Source: an uncultured Bacteroidota bacterium (GTDB lineage Bacteria > Bacteroidota > Bacteroidia > Flavobacteriales_D > Crocinitomicaceae). From it: DNA of 64,000 bases. Position 1 is the first letter of the stretch. Each line of letters begins with the position of its first letter. The translations under genes were made by a program, and so were the position numbers. The notes beneath the pieces were generated by a model. It made no database searches, had not been told where the DNA came from, and saw only the letters and a list, made by a program, of their open reading frames with translations. Shown here in pieces: positions 35,285-44,001 of the stretch. The DNA is taken from NCBI GenBank assembly GCA_937899625.1, contig CALCCB010000075.1, positions 1 through 64,000 of the forward strand. Reading direction: 5' to 3'.

Positions 35285-36328
35285 ATGAAATTAATTACTA
35301 CTTTATCATTTATTACACTTTCCATTTTCTGTTTCGCCCAACCAACTATTCAAGTAAATGGTTATGGCCACTTGGAATATGAATTCTATGATTTACCGGA
35401 TGAGGGCAAATATGAAAGTGAGTTTGCTATAGGGGAGCATGATTTGTTCCTCACCAGCAAAATCAACAAGAAACTCTCGTTCCTTTCAGAAATTGTTGTA
35501 AAACCTGATAAAAAATCCAGCTCAGGATTTTCCGCATCAATTGAACGTGCAAGGATCAAATACAATTATTTCAAGAACCACAGCTTATTGTTTGGAAAAA
35601 TGCATACCCCCTTGAATTACTGGAATGATGTTTATCATCATGGGAGATTATTTTTCCCAACTATAGATAGACCAATGAATTTCGAATATTTCTTTCCAAT
35701 TCACACTACCGGTATTCGTGCCCAGGGTCAGAATATTGGAAGCTTAAATTTTGGTTATGATCTCATGTTGGCGAATAGTCTTGAGGGAATCTCTGCACAC
35801 CATAGTCGTCTTTTAATGTCTTACACTGCCTCCGTTCACATTAAACCTACTGATGGAATGCGCATCATGCTTGGGTATTATAACGATTATTTACCTTCAA
35901 ATGACAATGGATCACATGTAGAAATGAATATGGAATATGATGGAGAATTAACCATGAATCAGTTCTTATTCTCTTTTGCCAGAATGGAACGCAAACTTGA
36001 AATTCTTAATGAATTCGCATACACCATGACAAATACGGACAGTCTTGGTGCTTCCTCAAATTTTTCAAACTATCTGTATGTTGGTTATCGAATAAAAGAT
36101 ATCCATACGCCATTTGTCATGATTGATTATTTACAGATAGACCCCAAAGAATTGCACACAATTAGAAGAGAAGGAATAAAATATTCTTTAGGCTACAGAT
36201 GGGATATTGACCCTAAATGCAATGTTAAATTGCAACTGGAAAACTATATGCCTATTGATTTGAATGAAAATGTGCCAGGAATAACAAAAAAGTTTGAGGT
36301 AAAAATTCAGTTAGCTTATGCCTTATAG
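35285..36328 (+). CDS. Porin-like outer-membrane barrel in a sensory operon
   Basis: 347 residues. The signal peptide (about 1-18, ending FCFA) is followed by a body of alternating polar/aromatic strands (IQVNGYGHLEYEFYDLPDE, FFPTIDRPMNFEYFFPIHTT, YASVHIKPTDGMRIMLGYYN-type) ending in KFEVKIQLAYAL. The pattern is that of short porins of the OprO/OprP kind. It probably forms a diffusion pore or a sensory barrel. It follows the receiver gene directly, overlaps the small binding-like gene by 11 bases, and is cotranscribed with a histidine kinase. Its substrate is unknown. Confidence 0.65.
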   Translation: MKLITTLSFITLSIFCFAQPTIQVNGYGHLEYEFYDLPDEGKYESEFAIGEHDLFLTSKINKKLSFLSEIVVKPDKKSSSGFSASIERARIKYNYFKNHSLLFGKMHTPLNYWNDVYHHGRLFFPTIDRPMNFEYFFPIHTTGIRAQGQNIGSLNFGYDLMLANSLEGISAHHSRLLMSYTASVHIKPTDGMRIMLGYYNDYLPSNDNGSHVEMNMEYDGELTMNQFLFSFARMERKLEILNEFAYTMTNTDSLGASSNFSNYLYVGYRIKDIHTPFVMIDYLQIDPKELHTIRREGIKYSLGYRWDIDPKCNVKLQLENYMPIDLNENVPGITKKFEVKIQLAYAL

Positions 36329-36743
36329 ACTGCTTATCATATTTGTGTTCTGTTGTTTTACCAACACTTTGTTCTCACAAAGTGATTGGAATGCAATCAC
36401 TGTGGTTGGTAATAAAACTGAACTCAAATCAATTTCCAAATCCAAACTTAAAAGAATTTTTAAAGGTTACGAATCACGTTGGAATAATGACAATGAAATT
36501 ATTGTTGTTTTGCACTCATCAAAATCACCGACCTGTGAAATCATGGCTCAAACTATCTTTGGAAGTTCAATGAAAACAGTTAAAAGATATTGGCTAAATC
36601 TCGTCTTTCAAGGAAGAGCAAATCCCCCTGTCTTTCTGGATGATAATCTCGAAATATTAAATTATGTCAAAAGTCACCCTGGTGCGATAGGAATTTTGGT
36701 TAATTATTCAGGGGCGACAGAATACCAAATTAACTTGGAATAG
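36318..36743 (+). CDS. Small phosphate-binding-protein-like (PstS-like) secreted protein
   Basis: 141 residues. A signal peptide (about 2-20, ending NTLFSQ) precedes a single-lobe PBP-like domain: KLKRIFKGYESRWNND, VVLHSSKSPTCEIMA, GSSMKTVKRYWLNLVFQGRA, ending SHPGAIGILV. This matches the short PstS-like proteins (about 140 residues) annotated as phosphate ABC transporter substrate-binding proteins that often lie next to porins and sensor kinases in proteobacteria. No ABC transporter genes are nearby, so a sensing role is likelier than transport. It overlaps the porin-like gene by 11 bases, and the kinase begins four bases later. Confidence 0.7.
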   Translation: MPYRLLIIFVFCCFTNTLFSQSDWNAITVVGNKTELKSISKSKLKRIFKGYESRWNNDNEIIVVLHSSKSPTCEIMAQTIFGSSMKTVKRYWLNLVFQGRANPPVFLDDNLEILNYVKSHPGAIGILVNYSGATEYQINLE

Positions 36744-36747
36744 AAAT

Positions 36748-39042
36748 ATGCGGATTTTCTCATCTATTGCATTTCGAATTTGGATAATTTTTACTGCTGT
36801 TGGTTTGATAATATCGTTGCCAATGGCTTATTATTATAACAACTATCAGTTTGAACTACTTCAAGAATATACAAAAGGTCAGTTCGATGTTAACTCAAAA
36901 ATTACATCCAAAGCTGTAATTAATGCGCTTGATTTTGACGATTATGCCATACTTAATGGAATCTTAAATGAAATCAGCGAAAGTAAAAATTACTCCTTTG
37001 TAGCCATTTTAGAAAAAAATAATTTAGGCAAGGAAGAGGTGCTTACATGCATGCCAGCCGAAATGGAGAATCAAATATTAAAATTTGACTCGACTAAATA
37101 TTTATTTAGCAGGGCTCCCTTTAAAACAGAGGTGGTCGAGGGAGTAGTTATAATGGCTGCATCAAAGGAAGACGCCCTTAAATCTGTAAGCTCCTTAAAT
37201 AAACCTATAATTTACTTGGCAATTGCAGCAATTGTGGCGTCCGTGATCTTATTTGGATTTTCGATCTTTTTTCTAAGCCGGCCAATCTTTAAGTCTATCG
37301 AAATTGCCAATTCTTTAGGTATGAGAGATTACAGCATCCCAATAACTTATAGATCTGGAAAGGATGAAATATCCAGACTCAACAATGCTCTTTTAAACCT
37401 GAAAAATAATCTTATTGAATTAGATTCTGAAAATAGAAATTTATTGGAGGGATTGGAAACAAGAGTTGCAAGCATGACAGCTGATATCTCTTACAAAAAC
37501 GAACTTACAAACTTGCTGTTACAGGTCTCAACATTGTTTATGGACCATAAATCCGAAAAGTCACGAAATGAAACATACAATGAAATCAATGAAGAAATCG
37601 CTAAAAAACTTCAGTTGTTCAAATTCAGAAATTTTTCATTAGATCATTCTCAATACATTGATTTTTATGATGAGTCAGAATGCATGGATTGTTTTAAGTC
37701 TTTTCTGAAGTTAAATCCAGGATTCATTGAAAATCTAGAGATTAGAAAACTAATTCAGATACCCGAACAACACAAAGCATTTATTTGGTCACACTGTATT
37801 GGACACGAGTTTTATAATGCAGAAATCTTCCTTTATGCTTTTTCTAACATCTCAAATGGAGTTGAAGGGGTTATTTTCTTAGCAGAAAGTTTACAAAAAA
37901 AGATTCAAGCCAAAGAGTTTACGGATATGTTAGATGTTTATTATTCGTTGCTGACCAACTTTAATAAAAGTTTAATCTTTGAAAATGAATTGATTTCATT
38001 GAATAAGACACTCGAATCCAAGGTGTTGGAAAAAACAAGAGTGAACCTTGAAATTTCGAATACCTTAATAGCTCAAGATAAACTTGTTACATTAGGTGAA
38101 GTAGCTGCAGGAATTGCCCATGATCTAAATACTCCAATTGGCTCTATTAAAGCTTCCGCACAGGAGATCAATCAATTAATCGATGAGTTTTTAACTATTA
38201 TAACAGAAGTTACGAGTGAAGAATATCAATTTATTTTGTCATTTGCTTCAACACATGATTATTTGAGTAAGCACCGAACGGCTATTCAAAAACTTAAAAA
38301 TTCATCAGAACTAGTTAGTCAATTGAGGGGTGTTCTGATTAATCAACCTGATGAGCAAATTTCTAAAATTGCCTCACTGTTGAATAATGCAGGTTTTGAA
38401 CTCGTAGATTTTGATGAGTATGCTAATATTCTGCACTTTGAAAATACTGAAAAGATAATAAAGGGGATTAATATTCTTTGGTTGTTGCGTTCTTTCCTTT
38501 CGGGAATTGTGATTTCTTCAGAACGATCAGCTGGTGTAATTTCAAATCTACAAAATTTCGTTAAAGAAGATCTCACCCAAGAAAAATCAACTATCAACTT
38601 AGCCAAGAGTATTAAATCAATTGAACCTTTAATACGTCACAGAATTAAAGATAATATTGCATTGTTGATAGAAATAGATGATGCCATTAACATTCATGGG
38701 ATAGAGATGAAATTATTCCAGGTTTGGACTAATATTTCGAAAAATGCGATTGAAGCCTTTGAAGAATCACCAGAAGACCAAACAGATAAATACATTAAAA
38801 TCTTTACTAAAATTAAAGAGTCTAGGGTGCAAGTACACTTCGAAAATAATGGTCCCACCATCTCTGAGGAAAACCAGAAAAAAATCTTCAAAAAGTTTTA
38901 TTCAACTAAACATCGAAAAAATGGTACTGGTCTTGGATTGAGTATTGTTTCAAATATTATAGCTGAGCACTATGGTGAAATGAGGCTTACATCAGATCAA
39001 GTAACAACCTTTACTATAGATCTCCCACTTGTGTCAGATTAA
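36748..39042 (+). CDS. Membrane sensor histidine kinase of the porin/PBP operon
   Basis: 764 residues. TM1 is at about 8-28, an extracytoplasmic domain at about 30-150, TM2 at about 153-176, and a HAMP-like linker at about 177-230. A coiled coil and an unrecognised middle domain (about 270-400, with Cys pairs at CMDC) follow. H458 sits in GEVAAGIAHDLNTPIGSIKA. An unusually long segment of about 180 residues separates the H-box from the HATPase domain (about 640-760: WTNISKNAIEAF, FENNGPTISEENQ, GTGLGLSIVSNII). The long spacer suggests an inserted helical domain. The operon layout (receiver, porin, PstS-like, kinase) suggests sensing of something that enters through the porin. Confidence 0.88.
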   Translation: MRIFSSIAFRIWIIFTAVGLIISLPMAYYYNNYQFELLQEYTKGQFDVNSKITSKAVINALDFDDYAILNGILNEISESKNYSFVAILEKNNLGKEEVLTCMPAEMENQILKFDSTKYLFSRAPFKTEVVEGVVIMAASKEDALKSVSSLNKPIIYLAIAAIVASVILFGFSIFFLSRPIFKSIEIANSLGMRDYSIPITYRSGKDEISRLNNALLNLKNNLIELDSENRNLLEGLETRVASMTADISYKNELTNLLLQVSTLFMDHKSEKSRNETYNEINEEIAKKLQLFKFRNFSLDHSQYIDFYDESECMDCFKSFLKLNPGFIENLEIRKLIQIPEQHKAFIWSHCIGHEFYNAEIFLYAFSNISNGVEGVIFLAESLQKKIQAKEFTDMLDVYYSLLTNFNKSLIFENELISLNKTLESKVLEKTRVNLEISNTLIAQDKLVTLGEVAAGIAHDLNTPIGSIKASAQEINQLIDEFLTIITEVTSEEYQFILSFASTHDYLSKHRTAIQKLKNSSELVSQLRGVLINQPDEQISKIASLLNNAGFELVDFDEYANILHFENTEKIIKGINILWLLRSFLSGIVISSERSAGVISNLQNFVKEDLTQEKSTINLAKSIKSIEPLIRHRIKDNIALLIEIDDAINIHGIEMKLFQVWTNISKNAIEAFEESPEDQTDKYIKIFTKIKESRVQVHFENNGPTISEENQKKIFKKFYSTKHRKNGTGLGLSIVSNIIAEHYGEMRLTSDQVTTFTIDLPLVSD

Positions 39043-39858
39043 TGTGCTTTTTATCCAGCCGATCATCTTGAAATAAGCACTATCTGCATCTAGATCGTTG
39101 TGTAATTCGTGATAACCGTCCGGAAAAAAAAATCCTTTCACATGATCTCCTGAGTGCTCGACCAGCTGTCTGGAAGCTTCAGCAGAAGTTAATCTATCCG
39201 CCTCACCATGCATAACTAACACAGGGATTTTGATCTCATGAGCTTTTTGGATGGCATAAGCTCCGGCCTTGTGAACATTAACAAAGAATGAAGCGGTTAT
39301 TTTATCATGAACAAGGGGATCTTTCTTGTATTTTTCTACTACTTCTGTTATCCTCGAAATCGCAGCCACTTCCAAACCAGTTGATTGAGAAAAACCAGGA
39401 TAAATTCCCGAGGCCATTCTACCTAAGGATACTTTCCATTTCGGAGGATCGAAAGCCAATCGTAAATAGGGCGAAGAAGCTATAATACCTTTTACCCTGG
39501 AATCCTGCTTCCTGATGGTATAATTCAATGCAAGATTTGCTCCCATGCTTTGGCTGAATAAGAAGGCCGGTAAGCCAGGAAACAGTTGAACAGATTCATT
39601 TATTACCATTTCAAGATCCTTCATTAAGTGCTCATACGAAGGGGAATGCCCCCTCTTCCCTGATGATCTACCGTGACCCCGATGATCAAAAGCCAATACT
39701 GAATATCCAGCACCATTCAATTTTTCTGTCAGCTCTGCATATCTACCCGCGTGTTCCCCCATCCCATGAATAATGATCACAATTGCTTGAGCATCTGCAA
39801 TTTGATCTATATACATCATCAATTCAAGTTCATCTTCTGTTTTCAGCTTTTTTTCCAT
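39034..39858 (-). CDS. Alpha/beta hydrolase, monoacylglycerol lipase-like
   Basis: 274 residues from ATG 39858; a GTG two codons upstream is possible. This is a serine-aminopeptidase S33/monoacylglycerol lipase-type hydrolase. Visible are IIHGMGEHAGRYAEL, the FDHRGHGRSSGKRGHSPSYE block, nucleophile Ser in LFSQSMGANLALNY, the acid in HGEADRLTSAEAS and the His in GYHELHND. The nucleophile elbow reads S-Q-S-M-G instead of the usual G-x-S-x-G. It probably hydrolyses a monoacylglycerol or a related ester in the cytoplasm. It has no signal peptide. Its 3' end overlaps the kinase stop by nine bases, tail to tail. Confidence 0.87.
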   Translation of the reverse strand: MEKKLKTEDELELMMYIDQIADAQAIVIIIHGMGEHAGRYAELTEKLNGAGYSVLAFDHRGHGRSSGKRGHSPSYEHLMKDLEMVINESVQLFPGLPAFLFSQSMGANLALNYTIRKQDSRVKGIIASSPYLRLAFDPPKWKVSLGRMASGIYPGFSQSTGLEVAAISRITEVVEKYKKDPLVHDKITASFFVNVHKAGAYAIQKAHEIKIPVLVMHGEADRLTSAEASRQLVEHSGDHVKGFFFPDGYHELHNDLDADSAYFKMIGWIKSTLI

Positions 39859-39963
39859 TATCACGAAATTAAAAATTCAATGAAAATAACTTCAGCGTAA
39901 ATCGGATTCTTTTTCAATTCACAGGAATGTAATACCTTTGCTCTCAATAAACTAACCATACTT

Positions 39964-42900
39964 ATGAATTTCAATAAATGGCTCTTTGTCAGCACAATAT
40001 TCATCTCCTTAGCAGTTTCGAGCTCTTATTCCTATGCTTGTAATTGTCCTATTTTCGCTACAGCATCCGGATCTGATACACCAGGTACAACTGCTACGAT
40101 CACTGATTTTTCGTGTGCACAAGGCAATATTACATCCGCCTTTTTATCCTTCAACTTACAGGGCACAAATTGCCCGAGCTGGACATTTGCGAATGTGATC
40201 GTTAACGGTAACGTTATTGCAACAGGTCTTTGTTCTGCCGATAACATGGACCTTTCCCCGTTTTTTCCATTGACTTCTGTTTCAGTTACGGCTTTAGACA
40301 ACCCTGCAGATGGCGTTTCGGATAATGTCACTGTAAATATGTATTTAGGGTTGAATGGGGCTCAAGCAACATTCGGTTTCACTGCCCCAAGCTATGTCTG
40401 TTACGGTCAGCCAGTTCAGTTTAACAACCAAACACAATGTGCTTCTACTTATTCATGGGATTTTGGCGATGGTCAACAATCTAACCTTGAACAACCCTCG
40501 CACATCTATTCAGAAGCTGGATACTACTACGTTAATATGATGGCATTTGATGCCTCTGGCAGTTATATGGGTAATTACAGTCAAACTGTATTTGTGGCAG
40601 GGCATAAACCTTTTTTCAATTTGAGTGAAGATACCGTTTGTGTAGGAGATCAAATTCAAATCTGGGATGCGGGTTTTTTTCAAAACAATGCCAATGTCAC
40701 TTACACCATAAACTATGGTGATGGAAATCAGGAGGTTGTAAACAATTCATGGGCTAGCTTTAACCATTCTTATGCAACCGCTGGGGACTTTACTACAACC
40801 TTAACAATTGAATCCAATTGTGGTGTACAGATCATTGATACAATTATCCATGTTGGGAATAATTTGCCGGTAAGTGGTTTCATTGATGTATATGCAGGAA
40901 ATGGTGGGGCTATATGCCCTGGAACTCAAGTAAATCTCTACACTAATTGGGACCTTGATTATCTTTTTAATTATGGCGATGGCCTTACGGGAACAGCAGG
41001 AAATCATATATATCCATCGTTTGGCACCTATATTCCAAGCGTAACATTACAAAATGGGTGCGGAAATACTGCTACATACATTGGGAACCCGATCATCGTG
41101 ACAAATGTGCCATATTATTCAGGTGACGCATACATTGGGGCCAACATAAATAATATAAATAATCAGGCTTGTCCTGGTACAAGTGTCGGATTTTCGACCG
41201 CGAATGCATCTTCGTATAGCTGGAATTTTGGTGATGGGGGCACCAGTAACGTGCGATACCCATCACATATTTTTACAAATCCCGGAACTTATAATGTGGG
41301 GGTTACACTCTTTGACGGTTGTGGTAATGATACAACCCTAACAATGACGGTGCAGATCGTAACTAATCTTCCAATAAACCCAAATGTTGCGATCACATCG
41401 GATGTTCCAAGTGAGATTTGCATTGGAGATGGCTTTCAGTATAATGTAAGCTCGGCATATCAATATGAAAATTCAGGTACATTTCTGTGGAATTTTGGTG
41501 ATGGCACATTTTCTGACTCGAGAGATGGTTTCCATAGTTATTCCTCAGCGGGCACCTATTTAGTTTCATGTACAATTACAAATTCATGTGGTAATGACAC
41601 TACTTTATTCGCTCAAATAGCAGCAGGAACTAATATTCCTCCACAGTTTATCTATGCTGGAACCCCACAAGAAATTTATTGCCCAGGTGACAATGTCCCA
41701 CTAGTTGCCGCTCCATATAACGCTGCTTCGACTTTGGTTTGGGACATGGGTAATGGAACAACAATTGCGTCTCAAGATTCTCTTGTTTTGAATATTGAGG
41801 GAACAATGGTAGTTTACCATTTGGCAAACTATTCATATTCTTCTCCCGGCATCTACAATGTTCAAGCAACAATAACTAACGGCTGTGGACTCTCAGCAAC
41901 GGAGCAATTTGTTCTTACAGTTGGTTCAGGGGCAGAAATAGAGAACGCAGGATTTTTCATTGATTTTGATGAATATGTTTGTCTTGGAGAACCCGTTGTC
42001 TTTCGTGGATATGGAGGAAATGAGTTCTTTTGGAATTTTGGCGATAATTCAGGAATTGAATTGTCTAGTGCCGCACTAGAGCCTGTTGAACATAGTTACA
42101 ATACCCCAGGGTCCTACATCGTTACTATGATCGCTTTCAATAATTGTGGGGATACAGCAATGTTTACTCAACAGATTATAATTCCAGACTCTGATATGGA
42201 AATTATAACCAACTCACTTGACGCAAGCTGTTTACAGGCCGATGGTCAAGCCATTGCAAATGTAATCGGTCCAAATCCTCCTTACAGCTATAGCTGGACC
42301 AGCGGGGATAACACGAACATTGCAAGTGACCTTGAAGCAGGAATCTATGTTGTAACTGTTACAGATAATAAAGGCTGTTCTGACTTTGCCATCGCTACAA
42401 TATCTGACGCGCAAGCCCCTACACTGGCCGTTACCAATGTCATTGATGTAAGTTGTTTTGGCGAAGACAATGGCGCCATCGATATAACTCCTATTGGGAA
42501 TACTTCGGGCATCCAATACCTTTGGTCGAATGGTGCAACAACGGAGGATGTAAATGGCCTGGTAGCTGGTCCATACGAAGTTATCGCAACAAATGGTCAA
42601 GGCTGCATTGCAGTAGCCTCAATCCTGGTAGAACAACCAGGAGAAGTGAGCATTGCGTTTACTTCCAATGACGCTTCATGTAATTTAAGTAACGGAAGTG
42701 CAACTGCAGTCGTGAATGGAACTACTGGACCTTATACCTACATCTGGTCGAACGGACAAAGCGGTCCTAATGCTACTGGTCTCGCAGCAGGAGTTTATAC
42801 TGTTTCGGTCATTGACAACCAAAGCTGCTTGACAACAGCTAATGTTGCGATCAGTGAAACAAATGCCCCGGGAATCATTATGGATTCCATCGTGAACATC

Positions 42901-43953
42901 GGTTGTGGAGAAGGGGGAAGCGGAATCTATATTTCGCCAATCGGAGGAACGTTACCTTATACGTATGTTTGGTCGACTGGTGCAACAACTCAAGATCTAA
43001 TAGGTCTATCACCTGACGAATACTGGGTTTCGGTAACCGGAGCAAACGGTTGCGAGGGATATGAACTTTTTGAAATTGAATACGAGAACCCACTTCCAAA
43101 TCCAATTTGTGTTGTTACTGTCACTCCATCTCAGCACAATAAGGTGGCATGGGAAAAAATTGCCACAACCGGAATCGACCACTACAACATTTATAAAGAA
43201 AGTAGCTCTGCAGGATTATACTATTTGATGGGAACAGTGCCTTATGATTCCTTAAGTATCTATATTGACACCATTTCAAATCCTGCTGTTCAAGCATACA
43301 GATATAAGATCTCCGCAGTTGATAGTTGTGGTACTGAATCATACATCAGTTCTCAACACAAGACCATCCACCTGACACAAAACATTGGTGTTTCACAGGA
43401 AGTCAATCTGATCTGGGATAATTACACTGGTTTCTCCTACACTACCTATAATATACTTCGTTACGATGATGCTGCAGGATGGACGATGCTGACTTCTCTT
43501 CCAAGTAACGTGAATTCATATAGTGACTTGAATGCACCATTAGGAACAGCAACATCGTTGTACTATGTCATAGAAGTTCCTTTGGAAGCGCCTTGTGTAT
43601 CAACCACAATGCACGTAGAAAACAACAATACGACTCGTTCTAACCGAACCGAGGCTATTGCTGGAGATATTACCGATGGAATTTCAGAATTGAAATGGGT
43701 GAACAGTCTATCCGTTTATCCTAACCCATCAAAAGGATTGTTCCAGATCAATTTATTTGCAGGAGATGTTAATCAAGCAGCTTTTCAGGTAGTTGATGCT
43801 CAAGGAAGAATTGTTCGAGAACATCAAGAAGGCTACATGTATCATGGGCAGGAACTTGAGATGGAGCTCACTGATCTGACAACCGGAGTATATCTCTTGA
43901 AAGTTGAATTTGATGGAAATCTAATAACCAAACGAATTGTCATTCAAAAGTGA
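39964..43953 (+). CDS. Giant T9SS adhesin-like protein with PKD domains and SprB-like repeats
   Basis: 1329 residues. The signal peptide (about 1-26) is followed by about seven PKD-type domains over roughly 140-745, seen as WDFGDG, YGDG and WNFGDG units separated by 70-90 residues. Four SprB-like repeats follow over about 750-1045 (DASCLQADGQAIANVIG, DVSCFGEDNGAIDITPIG and similar, each with YxWSNG or YVWSTG). A fibronectin III-like pair lies at about 1050-1230. The final type A T9SS sorting domain (LSVYPNPSKGLFQINLF to KRIVIQK) exports it to the surface. SprB-like repeats are found in the gliding adhesin of Flavobacterium. A -7 box TACCTTTG lies at 39933-39940. A terminator follows, so it is transcribed alone. 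Confidence 0.9.
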   Translation: MNFNKWLFVSTIFISLAVSSSYSYACNCPIFATASGSDTPGTTATITDFSCAQGNITSAFLSFNLQGTNCPSWTFANVIVNGNVIATGLCSADNMDLSPFFPLTSVSVTALDNPADGVSDNVTVNMYLGLNGAQATFGFTAPSYVCYGQPVQFNNQTQCASTYSWDFGDGQQSNLEQPSHIYSEAGYYYVNMMAFDASGSYMGNYSQTVFVAGHKPFFNLSEDTVCVGDQIQIWDAGFFQNNANVTYTINYGDGNQEVVNNSWASFNHSYATAGDFTTTLTIESNCGVQIIDTIIHVGNNLPVSGFIDVYAGNGGAICPGTQVNLYTNWDLDYLFNYGDGLTGTAGNHIYPSFGTYIPSVTLQNGCGNTATYIGNPIIVTNVPYYSGDAYIGANINNINNQACPGTSVGFSTANASSYSWNFGDGGTSNVRYPSHIFTNPGTYNVGVTLFDGCGNDTTLTMTVQIVTNLPINPNVAITSDVPSEICIGDGFQYNVSSAYQYENSGTFLWNFGDGTFSDSRDGFHSYSSAGTYLVSCTITNSCGNDTTLFAQIAAGTNIPPQFIYAGTPQEIYCPGDNVPLVAAPYNAASTLVWDMGNGTTIASQDSLVLNIEGTMVVYHLANYSYSSPGIYNVQATITNGCGLSATEQFVLTVGSGAEIENAGFFIDFDEYVCLGEPVVFRGYGGNEFFWNFGDNSGIELSSAALEPVEHSYNTPGSYIVTMIAFNNCGDTAMFTQQIIIPDSDMEIITNSLDASCLQADGQAIANVIGPNPPYSYSWTSGDNTNIASDLEAGIYVVTVTDNKGCSDFAIATISDAQAPTLAVTNVIDVSCFGEDNGAIDITPIGNTSGIQYLWSNGATTEDVNGLVAGPYEVIATNGQGCIAVASILVEQPGEVSIAFTSNDASCNLSNGSATAVVNGTTGPYTYIWSNGQSGPNATGLAAGVYTVSVIDNQSCLTTANVAISETNAPGIIMDSIVNIGCGEGGSGIYISPIGGTLPYTYVWSTGATTQDLIGLSPDEYWVSVTGANGCEGYELFEIEYENPLPNPICVVTVTPSQHNKVAWEKIATTGIDHYNIYKESSSAGLYYLMGTVPYDSLSIYIDTISNPAVQAYRYKISAVDSCGTESYISSQHKTIHLTQNIGVSQEVNLIWDNYTGFSYTTYNILRYDDAAGWTMLTSLPSNVNSYSDLNAPLGTATSLYYVIEVPLEAPCVSTTMHVENNNTTRSNRTEAIAGDITDGISELKWVNSLSVYPNPSKGLFQINLFAGDVNQAAFQVVDAQGRIVREHQEGYMYHGQELEMELTDLTTGVYLLKVEFDGNLITKRIVIQK

Positions 43954-43961
43954 TTTAAATA

Positions 43962-43990
43962 GAAAGCCTTGTTAACGCAGGGCTTTTTTT
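43962..43990 (+). terminator. Intrinsic terminator of the giant PKD/SprB gene
   Basis: AAAGCC and GGGCTT (43963-43984) form a stem around a TTGTTAACGCA loop, with one bulged base, followed by seven T. Confidence 0.7.
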
Positions 43991-44001
43991 ATTTTTAACA
44001 C

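Noticed and set aside
40000-43700. Repeated motifs that could suggest a CRISPR-like or tandem DNA array
   Set aside because: The periodicity is at protein level (PKD and SprB-like domains), with low DNA identity and no spacers.
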